This document shows positions 8,933 to 16,086 of a DNA stretch of 64,000 nucleotides, piece after piece. Position 1 is the stretch's first letter. Each line of letters starts with the position of its first letter. The stretch is from Tildeniella nuda ZEHNDER 1965/U140 (lineage in GTDB: Bacteria; Cyanobacteriota; Cyanobacteriia; Leptolyngbyales; Leptolyngbyaceae), in NCBI GenBank assembly GCA_019358895.1, contig JAHHIG010000003.1, positions 358,804 to 422,803 of the forward strand, in the 5' to 3' direction. The notes below the pieces were generated by a model, which saw nothing but the letters and a program-made list of their open reading frames with translations, was not told where the DNA came from and made no database searches. The translations under genes and the position numbers were made by a program.

Positions 8933-9112
8933 GCGCAATGAGCTGAGATGTCGTAAGGCGTTAAGAACAGCCAGCTAGCGCTGAACGACTTTTTCGTCGG
9001 CACGCGCAATGAGCTGAGATGTCGTAAGGCGTTAAGAACGCGAGTGTTGGCTTGAATAAATGGATTGTGAGTGGCAACTTGATGAACTGAGATGTCGTTA
9101 GGCGTTGAGAAA
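8933..9112 (+). CRISPR. Short CRISPR array: two exact 36-nt repeats plus a degenerate third
   Basis: Two identical 36-nt repeats (8933-8968 and 9004-9039) begin GCGCAATGAGCTGAG and end GTAAGGCGTTAAGAAC. A third copy (9077-9112, clearly conserved only from 9082) is diverged and ends GGCGTTGAGAAA. Spacer 1 is 35 nt (8969-9003). Spacer 2 is 37 nt (9040-9076), with target homology continuing to 9081. The degenerate repeat lies at the downstream end and the 3' ends (TTAAGAAC, TTGAGAAA) resemble type I-B 5' handles, so transcription on the plus strand is most likely. The match between spacer 2 and the host ssb-like gene fixes the same polarity. The array lies between cas5 and tnsA and has no adaptation genes. 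Confidence 0.9.
9040..9081 (+). other. Homing spacer matching the host ssb-like gene
   Basis: In frame, this spacer encodes A-SVGLNKWIVSG, and the next six bases add N-L. The minus strand at 15915-15874 encodes S-SVGLNKWIVSGNL directly after the ssb ATG. Over the first 37 bases there are 8 differences (spacer positions 1, 9, 12, 15, 18, 21, 30, 33), all but the first at third codon positions. The bases 5' of the protospacer are ATG. The guide was therefore taken from, or selected to match, an orthologous ssb gene. It is the leader-distal spacer next to the degenerate repeat, the position of homing guides in other CAST types. Confidence 0.9.
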
Positions 9113-9254
9113 TGGAAGGTTGTAGTGGGAGCATCCCAATTTTGTAAAAACATCCTTGTCTAATGGCGAAATAATTATGCTGCCGTTAGACAAAAAGGCA
9201 TATTGGCAAAAGTGAGATGATCCCGATTGTAGTTAATCTGACTCCAACAGATTT

Positions 9255-9282
9255 ACGCCTTATTGATAATATCGTAAGGCGT
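9255..9282. promoter_or_regulatory. Inverted repeat upstream of tnsA sharing a core with the CRISPR repeat
   Basis: ACGCCTTA (9255-9262) and TAAGGCGT (9275-9282) form an 8-bp inverted repeat about 60 bp before the tnsA ATG. The right arm lies in TCGTAAGGCGTT, identical to 12 consecutive bases near the 3' end of the array repeat. It may be an operator for the tns operon, a hairpin in its leader, or a remnant of a further repeat. No regulator gene is visible in the window. Confidence 0.4.
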
Positions 9283-9340
9283 TTATTCCTTTCAAGTCCT
9301 CATAGCAGACCTTCTTTAGCCTTTAACATGGTGAAATACA

Positions 9341-10195
9341 ATGAGACCCGATCGTGATTGGAGTGAGAAAAAATACGAGAAATACCTTAAGGAAGGACGA
9401 GGGGATGGTTGTGGTAAACAATATATACCTTGGATACAGGTGTATAAGTTCCATCCTAAAACTGGAAGGACGCGGATACCTGGTTGGACAACAGGTAGAG
9501 AACATCACTTGCTATCATTCCTAGAGCAGAAATTTTTCTTGCTATTGGATTGGTCGGATATTGTTTTTGATATTCAGGAACAGTTTCCCATGCTCGATTA
9601 TGAGCTAGCCCAGAAGATTGCGAAGGAGTTGAATTGGAAATACCCTATCAATTCTAGAAGTAACTTCCCCTATATCCTTACGACTGATTTCCTAGTTAGT
9701 TATAAGGAAAACGGGAGGGAGAAAAAGATTGCTATAGCTATCAAGCCTTCATCCGCCCTTAAGAAATGGGATAAATCCTGCCAACCTGATGAGAAAAATG
9801 TTCTTTCAAGACTTGAACTTGAATATCGTTACTGGGAGCTAAAGAAGATTGAATGGAAACTCGTCACTGAAAGACAACTGCCAGAAGTTTTGACATACAA
9901 CCTTAACTTTATACATGGTGACCTTCATTTAGAAGCGACCACTCAAAATAGTATTGAAGAATTGCAGATTGCTGTCCCGACAGTTAAAGAACATTTTGCT
10001 AAATTTCAAGGTTGTGAAAAGTCTATTTATTCTATTACAGATTATTTAGATAGAACCCTCAAATTACAGGAAGGCACGGCTTTTCGTATCTTCAAGCACT
10101 TGATTGCCTGCAAGAAAATTATAGTTAATCTGGAGACATTTCAACTTGATGAGAATCCTTCAATGACTTTAGTTAAACAAGTGGTTTTTAGTTAA
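9341..10195 (+). CDS. tnsA: TnsA endonuclease of Tn7-like transposon
   Basis: TnsA cuts the 5' strands at the transposon ends and works with TnsB to give cut-and-paste movement. The 284-residue protein has the restriction-endonuclease-like core: GREHHLLSFLE (candidate Glu54), DIQEQFPM, then TTDFLVSY (Asp116) and KKIAIAIKP (Lys135), spaced like the E-D-K triad of Tn7 TnsA. A winged-helix-like C-terminal part follows. Unlike some type I-B CASTs, it is not fused to TnsB; tnsB follows at once. All catalytic residues appear intact, so the element may still be mobile. Confidence 0.9.
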   Translation: MRPDRDWSEKKYEKYLKEGRGDGCGKQYIPWIQVYKFHPKTGRTRIPGWTTGREHHLLSFLEQKFFLLLDWSDIVFDIQEQFPMLDYELAQKIAKELNWKYPINSRSNFPYILTTDFLVSYKENGREKKIAIAIKPSSALKKWDKSCQPDEKNVLSRLELEYRYWELKKIEWKLVTERQLPEVLTYNLNFIHGDLHLEATTQNSIEELQIAVPTVKEHFAKFQGCEKSIYSITDYLDRTLKLQEGTAFRIFKHLIACKKIIVNLETFQLDENPSMTLVKQVVFS

Positions 10196-10210
10196 TTGCC
10201 AACATACGAA

Positions 10211-12562
10211 ATGAGCATCTACTTGACAGTCAACCGACTAATTGAATGGAATAATGAAGCTGGGGAACCAATCATAGAAAGAATTTTGTGGGTTGCGCCA
10301 GATTACACAATACTCTTTGCTATTGAAATTTTTGGTACATCGGCTCTTCCAACGAAGCGGCGAACTTATGATGTTGAAGCGGCTCTATCTGAAGGACATG
10401 CTCAGCTTCTAGATGATGATCCGTTTGCAAAGTATATTTCTGAGGAGAGCTTAGCTACTCAACAGAAGAAAGGAAAGAAGAAGGGAACGGAAGAATTAAG
10501 TCGTGATAAAGCTATTCGTGACAAGAACTTTGAATTAATCTCCTCTCTTGTCGGCTCTGAAATGGAGCCCGATATTTTTCTTGCTGATAAACGAGGACCT
10601 CTAATTGAAGCGATCGTTGAGATGCATAATGCTGGTAAAGAGAAGGGCACGAGGAGGAGCAAGAACAAAAGCAGAGTAAGTGCAAAAACTATTTATGTAA
10701 ATCTTAAAAAGTACTGGCAAAGAGGTAAGAATAAGAATGCTCTTCTACCTGATTATCCTAATTCTGGAGGCTTTGGTGTTCCAAAAGCAGCAGGTGAAAA
10801 AAAGAGAGGACGTCCTAGAAATCCTGAATTAGTTAGTAAGTTTGGAGAAGGGATCAACGTTTGTGAATCTATTAGAAAGATTATCAGAGTTGGTTTTGAG
10901 GAATTTTTCAATAGCACGCGTAAGAATCCACTAAGAACGGCGTTTAAGCTGACCAAAAGAAAATATTTCATTGGAAGAGAAATACTTGATGAAAAAGGTA
11001 AAAAAAGGAAAGAAGAAATCCCACCCAGTGAGCGGATAACATTTGAGCAGTTTGAGTATTGGTCCCAGAAGGATATTGATATTGAGAAGACTGAAAAATC
11101 CCGAAGAGGTTCGATTGCCTATGCTCGCGATGTCGCTCCACATTTAGGGTCAGTTAAGGCACCTGGTCCAGGCTACCAGTATCTCATTGATGCTGTCATT
11201 CTTGATGTCTACGTAATCTCACAATTTAATTCAAACTGGATTGTGGGAAGACCTGTTGCTTATATTGTCATGGACGTTTACAGCCGACTAATTGTTGGCA
11301 TTTATGTTGGCTTAGAGGGTCCATCATGGATGGGTGCAATGATGGCATTAGCTAACGTGGCAGAAGATAAAGTTTCATTCTGTAAAAAATATGGCTTCTC
11401 CATTACTGAGGAGGAGTGGCCATGTAGAGAAATGCCGTACGAAATTCTTGCCGACAATGGTGAGATGGCAGGCAAAAAGCCAGACACTTTAATCAATAAT
11501 CTCGACATTAGAGTTGTCAATGCTCCACCTTATCGTCCTGACTGGAAAGGGGTTTTAGAGCGTTATTTCAGAACGATACAGAAGTATGTAGAGCCTTTCT
11601 TGCCAGGTTATGTAGTACCCCGTAGAGAGGGTCCGGACTATCGTTTAGATGCAAAGCTAACGCTTAAAAGTGTTACAAAGATAATGCTTAAAATCATTGT
11701 CTGGCATAACAACTTCCACCGAATAAAAAGCTATTCTCGAACTGAGGAGATGATCGCAAATGATGTACCCCCAGTTCCAATTAAATTATGGAATTTTGGA
11801 CGTAGATATACCGGAAACCCTAGATATTTCCCTGAGGATATAGTCAAGCTAAATCTTTTGCCAACCGCTCAAGCAAGGGTTACACCTAGAGGCATCGTAT
11901 TCAAGGGTAGGAGGTATTATTCTGAAAGCCCTCAAATCAAAAAGCTGATCCAACTAGCCAATGTAGGTTACCTGACAGAAGGGGAGAAGAATTTAGACAT
12001 CTCATTTGATCTAAGGAGACCTGACGTTATCTATGTTAGGGAAGAGCGGGGAAGAACGTATGAGAAATTGTTTCTCCATCCATCTGAGAAGAAATACTTT
12101 GGAAAATCTATCGAGGAAATCGAGTATTTGATCAAACGAGAAAACCTTGATCACAAATTGGGCGAAGAAGATGAGTTTCAAGGTGAAGCTCAATTAATGG
12201 ATCAGATTGAGGCAGAAGTTGCCGAGACAAAATCTGAGGCAAAAGCTCAATATGATCCAAGTTTAAGTAAGACAAAGAAGCTCTCTGGTATAAGCAACAA
12301 CCGAGGGCGCGACAAAGATGCTAATCGAGCCGTTGAAGGTGAGGAATATGAGTTTGGTGATCCAGAGCCTTTAGGCTTGCTTGAAGTTGAACAATCACTA
12401 GAATCTTTAGGTGCAGTTGGATCTGAGCAAGAAACTAAAATTGGTCATTCAGATTCTACCGAAGCTCTTGATGAATCAAAAGTTCAGCCCGAACCTTTAT
12501 CAGCTCGTGCAAGGCGTAGGAATTCCATCAAACAGGCTAAGGAGAAAGCAAATGGATCCTGA
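10211..12562 (+). CDS. tnsB: TnsB DDE transposase
   Basis: TnsB binds the end repeats and joins 3' ends to the target. The ATG at 10211 is taken as start (783 aa); a TTG at 10196, directly after the tnsA stop, is the alternative. The rve core is complete: Asp327 in YQYLIDAVILDVY, Asp415 in YEILADNGEM, and Glu450 in WKGVLERYFRTIQ, together with IVMDVYSRLIVGIYVGLEGPS, a TnsB signature. The N-terminal third carries helix-turn-helix-like DNA-binding segments and the AT-hook-like KKRGRPRNP near residue 200. The acidic, low-complexity tail after about residue 650 fits a TnsC-contacting region. Its last 11 bp overlap tnsC. Confidence 0.95.
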   Translation: MSIYLTVNRLIEWNNEAGEPIIERILWVAPDYTILFAIEIFGTSALPTKRRTYDVEAALSEGHAQLLDDDPFAKYISEESLATQQKKGKKKGTEELSRDKAIRDKNFELISSLVGSEMEPDIFLADKRGPLIEAIVEMHNAGKEKGTRRSKNKSRVSAKTIYVNLKKYWQRGKNKNALLPDYPNSGGFGVPKAAGEKKRGRPRNPELVSKFGEGINVCESIRKIIRVGFEEFFNSTRKNPLRTAFKLTKRKYFIGREILDEKGKKRKEEIPPSERITFEQFEYWSQKDIDIEKTEKSRRGSIAYARDVAPHLGSVKAPGPGYQYLIDAVILDVYVISQFNSNWIVGRPVAYIVMDVYSRLIVGIYVGLEGPSWMGAMMALANVAEDKVSFCKKYGFSITEEEWPCREMPYEILADNGEMAGKKPDTLINNLDIRVVNAPPYRPDWKGVLERYFRTIQKYVEPFLPGYVVPRREGPDYRLDAKLTLKSVTKIMLKIIVWHNNFHRIKSYSRTEEMIANDVPPVPIKLWNFGRRYTGNPRYFPEDIVKLNLLPTAQARVTPRGIVFKGRRYYSESPQIKKLIQLANVGYLTEGEKNLDISFDLRRPDVIYVREERGRTYEKLFLHPSEKKYFGKSIEEIEYLIKRENLDHKLGEEDEFQGEAQLMDQIEAEVAETKSEAKAQYDPSLSKTKKLSGISNNRGRDKDANRAVEGEEYEFGDPEPLGLLEVEQSLESLGAVGSEQETKIGHSDSTEALDESKVQPEPLSARARRRNSIKQAKEKANGS

Positions 12563-14300
12563 AAATCAATGGATTTTACTTCCTAGTGGAATTTATGCTC
12601 ATGTAGCAGACTATAAATTGCATGGGGTACCAGAGTACGATTGCAATCCCTTGCTCCAAGCACTTCCTGCAGTTCTAGAGGAGCATGAGTTTTTTGAGAG
12701 GGTACAAAGCTATCCCAGTTCTACTAGCGAGGAACGGAATCAATCACCTAGGACAAGGCACCAATTTGTGCATCGATTGACTGGACCCATACCAAACCTT
12801 CACTTCTACCATCTCACTCCAAATCTTAAGCCTGTAGTGAATGGATATTTCCATCCACTTCCTGAGCACATTGGCATATATGATGCCATCAATGGAGCTA
12901 TTATGCAGGGCTATATAGCGAGAGGGATTTACTCTCCTAAGGATGCAGAGCGTGCACAACAGATTCATGGAGCAGCTGTCCAGAAAGCTGGGCATAATCT
13001 CGCTCAATTTATTTCAGCTTCTTCTTCTGCACATGGAAATATTTTGATTGGGCTCTCCGGATGCGGTAAAACAACGGCTGTTCTCCGCGCTCTTAGTGTT
13101 TATCCTCAGGTTATCTATCATCCTGAATATGATTTTTTGCAGCTTGTCTACCTCGTAGTTAACTGTCCCCATGCAGGCTCTATTAAAGAATTGTGTCTGT
13201 TTGTTTTTCGGGAAGTTGATAGAACATTTGGATTAGCTGGCAAGAAAAGTTACGCCAATAAATATAGTATAAGCACTACTTCTGAAGGAACTCTCCTTGC
13301 TGAAGTTGCAGCCATTGCAGACAAGTATCGGTTAGGTCTTTTGTTTATCGATGAATTGCAAAACCTTACTGCCGCTAAGAAAGAACTCCCAGAACGAATG
13401 CTGAATTATTTCGTTAATCTTGTAAATATCGGCATTCCAGTCTTTCAAGCTGGTACTAGAAGAGCTGCGAAACTGCTTCGAGGAAGCCTTAGCAAGGCGC
13501 GGCGAGCAGGAGGAGTTCAGTGGGGACGAATTTTAGATAAGGAGGATTGGTCTAATTTTATTCAGAGTCTATTTGAATCACAATGGACAAGAACACCAAC
13601 GCCTTATACAGCAGAAATAGGTGAGGCTTTCGTTAAAGAATGTAAATTTATTCCTGACCTTGCTATTAAACTGCATAAGGCATGTCAATGGAGAGCAATT
13701 GCTGATGGAGGAGATGAAATTATTACTGCAAAGTTGCTCGGTGAAGTTGCACAAGAAATCTTTATTAACCTTCGACCCTTACTTGATTCCATTCAAGATA
13801 ATAATTCAGAGAATATAGATTTGTACGAGGATTTATTAGATAACTTCGACATTGAAGAATTTCGAGAAACTTGCTCACAGAAGACTAAGAAGAGGGAAAG
13901 CGATGAGCTTCATAGGAGATCAAAGGAGCGGCGAAAAAAAGAGGAAGAGATTGTTCTCAAACAGCAATTCCTCACTAAAGCCCTCTACGAACTTGATGAA
14001 ACTCTCGATTCCTTCTTAGTCAAAGCTTGTGTGGAAAAGGCATTAGAGTCGAATCCTAAGGAAGAGGACTTACAGTCTCTTATTACAGCAGCTCATAAAC
14101 TAGCGCTAGATAGTTTGGTCTCAAAATTCAGCAATGTGGCGAACAAGAAGCAGAGTAAAGCAGTCTTAGAATATCGGGAGAATGACCTTAGATTAATTAC
14201 TAAGAAAGCCCAGGAAAGCAATATATCTGAGTTTGAAGTTTTGCAATCTTATGGAATTTTTATGGATCCTGTAGAGAAATTTCTTGTTCAAAATGGTTGA
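12552..14300 (+). CDS. tnsC: TnsC AAA+ ATPase target regulator
   Basis: TnsC links the target-finding complex (TniQ-Cascade) to TnsA/TnsB and is an ATP-dependent oligomer on DNA. The start at 12552 follows AAGGAG and overlaps tnsB by 11 bp; upstream codons in this frame lie within tnsB. Walker A is GLSGCGKTT (residues 167-175) and Walker B is LLFIDE (Asp267, Glu268). The 582-residue protein has a long charged C-terminal region after about residue 430 (KKRESDELHRRSKERRKKE), probably coiled coil. This is longer than the compact TnsC of type V-K and in the range of Tn7-type TnsC. Confidence 0.95.
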   Translation: MDPENQWILLPSGIYAHVADYKLHGVPEYDCNPLLQALPAVLEEHEFFERVQSYPSSTSEERNQSPRTRHQFVHRLTGPIPNLHFYHLTPNLKPVVNGYFHPLPEHIGIYDAINGAIMQGYIARGIYSPKDAERAQQIHGAAVQKAGHNLAQFISASSSAHGNILIGLSGCGKTTAVLRALSVYPQVIYHPEYDFLQLVYLVVNCPHAGSIKELCLFVFREVDRTFGLAGKKSYANKYSISTTSEGTLLAEVAAIADKYRLGLLFIDELQNLTAAKKELPERMLNYFVNLVNIGIPVFQAGTRRAAKLLRGSLSKARRAGGVQWGRILDKEDWSNFIQSLFESQWTRTPTPYTAEIGEAFVKECKFIPDLAIKLHKACQWRAIADGGDEIITAKLLGEVAQEIFINLRPLLDSIQDNNSENIDLYEDLLDNFDIEEFRETCSQKTKKRESDELHRRSKERRKKEEEIVLKQQFLTKALYELDETLDSFLVKACVEKALESNPKEEDLQSLITAAHKLALDSLVSKFSNVANKKQSKAVLEYRENDLRLITKKAQESNISEFEVLQSYGIFMDPVEKFLVQNG

Positions 14301-14377
14301 AATTCGACTATACTTTGTCTTTTTTCATAAGTGCCCTTCTCAAGATATGTTCTGTTTTAGTGGACAACCTATTTTCA

Positions 14378-15334
14378 ATGGGATACCTTATTCTCAATAT
14401 TAAGCCTTATCCAGACGAACTGCTGTGTAGCATCATTGCCCGCTATCATATAAGAACTGGAAACGAAAGCTTTTCACGAACTCATAAAGAGTTCTTTGGG
14501 AAATCATCTCAACAAACAAGAGACTTTTTTTTACCTTGTGACATAGGTGATTTCGTCTCAAACTTGTACTTAAAAAAATATACTGTAGACGGAATTATCC
14601 AAAATCATACTTTGTACCCCTTCTACAAAGCGTTTTTGACAGATGCAGAGGCTTGGCAAGTTAGACGATCAATGGGTGGAGTGCAAAATCGCTCTATCTC
14701 GGAACTAGCACGAATTTCTCTCATCGAAGAAGCATATTTTCGAAAATTCTTGCGATTCTGTCCAAATTGTCTACAAAATCACTTAGAGCAATATGGCGAG
14801 TCCTATTGGAATAGACTTCACAACATTCCTGGGATTTCTGTCTGTCTAGTTCATGGCTCCCATTTGCTAGATAGCAAAATTAAAATTCAAACACAGAAAA
14901 TAGAGTATCAAGCAGCAAGCTTAGAAAACTGTGTTTTTAGCGATCGAGTAAGCAGCTATAGAGAAGAAACTTTGCAGGCTTTGTTGAGCTTTGCAAAGGA
15001 TACTCAATTCATCATGAACCAAAGTTTTGTCTTTAAGGGCTTTTCGTGGCTTCGTAAAAAGTACAAAGCGTATTTGGTTGAGAAAGGTTATTTGAGGTTC
15101 TCCAGAATGGGAGAGGCTAATTTTGATGCCCAGAAGTTTGCGGAGGATTTTACAAGCTATTACGGGCATGATTTCTTAGAAAGCACTCATCTTAGTTTGA
15201 GCAACAAACCGGAGGTGTACCTTAGTCTTTGCTTGCTTGCTTGCGATATACAACCAGCAATTGATCGCATTGCTCATATCTTACTAATAAAGTTCCTTGT
15301 TCCTTCCATCACAGATTTTATATCTGATGCTTAG
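14378..15334 (+). CDS. tniQ: TniQ, Cascade-associated target selector
   Basis: TniQ bridges Cascade to TnsC. The ATG at 14378 gives MGYLILNIKPYPDELLCSII, the normal TniQ opening; a longer frame from TTG 14297 would add 27 hydrophobic residues that the family lacks. The zinc-binding region is clear: FCPNC (Cys128, Cys131), then His148, then CLVHG (Cys156, His159). At 318 residues it is the short RNA-guided form rather than a TnsD, which is usually much longer with a DNA-binding C-terminal half. It is the only TniQ-family gene in the window, so no protein-guided homing factor is seen here. Confidence 0.92.
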   Translation: MGYLILNIKPYPDELLCSIIARYHIRTGNESFSRTHKEFFGKSSQQTRDFFLPCDIGDFVSNLYLKKYTVDGIIQNHTLYPFYKAFLTDAEAWQVRRSMGGVQNRSISELARISLIEEAYFRKFLRFCPNCLQNHLEQYGESYWNRLHNIPGISVCLVHGSHLLDSKIKIQTQKIEYQAASLENCVFSDRVSSYREETLQALLSFAKDTQFIMNQSFVFKGFSWLRKKYKAYLVEKGYLRFSRMGEANFDAQKFAEDFTSYYGHDFLESTHLSLSNKPEVYLSLCLLACDIQPAIDRIAHILLIKFLVPSITDFISDA

Positions 15335-15763
15335 AGTTAATGGTTGGTTTAGTCTTAAAAGGTATGGATAGAATCGACACTAACCTTCTCAATTGCCTCT
15401 GGAAAGAGAGAGCTAGAACTTCAGACGCTTTATACTCTGAGTTGTATTTTTGAGCTGCAAATAGGATAGGTGTTACCTTCTACAGAGAAAAAAAAGAAAA
15501 GCCCTGACGTTCTGCCCTAAAAACAGAGCTTGACAGGTATGTATGACTTTTTTTCCAATAGGGTGATGATGATATAGCAGTTCTCTGTCAAATGAGATAC
15601 AGGTGAGACGATACAGGGCAAGGGTTTGAGCCCCTAGCTTGTACCTTACGGGAGCTGGAAATGCCATGCATACCCTTGCGAACATTTATATGCAAAGGAA
15701 TATGTGTATTTCATCACTAAAAGTCAATCCACTTATTGTAGCATCTTTGTCAAGACTCCAAAT
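15335..15763. other. Non-coding inner part of the transposon right end
   Basis: About 430 bp between tniQ and the terminal repeats hold no gene I can support; the short frames on both strands have no recognisable family or good start. A stretch near 15617-15635 (AGGGTTTGAGCCCCT) looks like a lone tRNA T-arm but no other tRNA part is present. Further, weaker TnsB sites could lie here but are not evident by eye. Confidence 0.4.
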
Positions 15764-15828
15764 TGTTTTACTTTTTTATCCTATGTTTTACTTTTTTATC
15801 CTGTGTTTTACTTTTTTATTGGTTAACA
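15764..15828 (-). repeat. Transposon right end with three putative TnsB-binding repeats
   Basis: Read inward on the minus strand, the end is TGTTAACCA followed by three copies of ATAAAAAAGTAAAACA at 15804-15819, 15784-15799 and 15764-15779, spaced exactly 20 bp. Tn7-like ends begin 5'-TGT and carry several TnsB sites, so ACA at 15826-15828 is taken as the terminus. The next bases outward (CTCGC, 15829-15833) would be one copy of a 5-bp target duplication; the other copy lies with the unseen left end. Confidence 0.85.
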
Positions 15829-15918
15829 CTCGCCACTGCGGAGATCAACAGTCTTGATTTCTGCATCGGCTGCCAGATTGCCGCTGACAATCCACTTGTT
15901 TAAACCCACACTCGACAT
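15823..15918 (-). pseudogene. ssb: 5' fragment of a host ssb-like gene cut by the transposon
   Basis: A strong ribosome-binding site (CCAGGAGG, minus strand) precedes ATG at 15918-15916. The frame reads MSSVGLNKWIVSGNLAADAE, then IKTVDLRSGE, after which the transposon end supplies TGT TAA. The pattern NKWIVSGNL-AD-E----SGE is the first strand of the single-stranded-DNA-binding OB fold (compare N-x-hydrophobic-G-N-L-x-x-D-P-E). Only about 30 of an expected 100 or more residues remain, and the rest is not in the window. It is divergent from crtO. Which ssb-like paralogue this is cannot be told from so short a piece. Confidence 0.8.
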
Positions 15919-16086
15919 AAAAACCTCCTGGTAGAAAACCTTTATTGCAGAATTCCCCGGCTAATAAAAAATGGAACAGGCAGGTTCAAAAATTTGCTCT
16001 AAAAAAATCAACAATTCGGTCGATGGCTCGTCCGGCAGCGTTATCTAACCTAAACTTACGAAATGTAAGCCTCTGGAGTGGTACGA

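Larger units (their letters stand above)
1..15828 (+). mobile_element. Type I-B CRISPR-associated Tn7-like transposon (CAST), right-hand part
   Basis: One strand carries cas6-cas8-cas7-cas5, a short CRISPR array, then tnsA-tnsB-tnsC-tniQ, with no cas3, cas1 or cas2. This is the hallmark of a CAST, in which a nuclease-less Cascade with TniQ recruits TnsC and the TnsA/TnsB transposase. Neither Cas12k (type V-K) nor Cas10d (type I-D) is present, and the Cascade proteins resemble the Cmx/Dev ('MYXAN') branch placed in type I-B. TnsA and TnsB are separate proteins. The right end is taken at 15828, where AT-rich repeats finish in ACA next to a truncated host ssb-like gene. The left end was not found; the missing 3' part of ssb should mark it, and it is absent from 1-4900, so the element probably begins before the window. 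Only 4909-15828 is certain; 1-4908 is inferred cargo. Confidence 0.75.

Noticed and set aside
9113..9148. A third spacer after the degenerate repeat
   Set aside because: No further repeat follows within a spacer length, and no match to the window was seen. The array is taken to end at 9112.
14297..14377. N-terminal extension of TniQ from TTG 14297
   Set aside because: The extra 27 residues are hydrophobic and unlike any TniQ; the family start matches ATG 14378.
4909..15334. Type V-K or type I-D CAST
   Set aside because: No Cas12k and no Cas10d are encoded; the gene set is cas6-cas8-cas7-cas5 with TnsA present.
15617..15640. tRNA-like T-arm (AGGGTTTGAGCCCCT) inside the transposon right end
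   Set aside because: No acceptor stem, D-arm or anticodon arm could be found around it, and the loop lacks the conserved C56. It is not a tRNA gene.
15639..15857. Open frame of 72 codons across the transposon right end
   Set aside because: It reads through the TnsB-site repeats and the host junction; no ribosome-binding site or family. An artefact.
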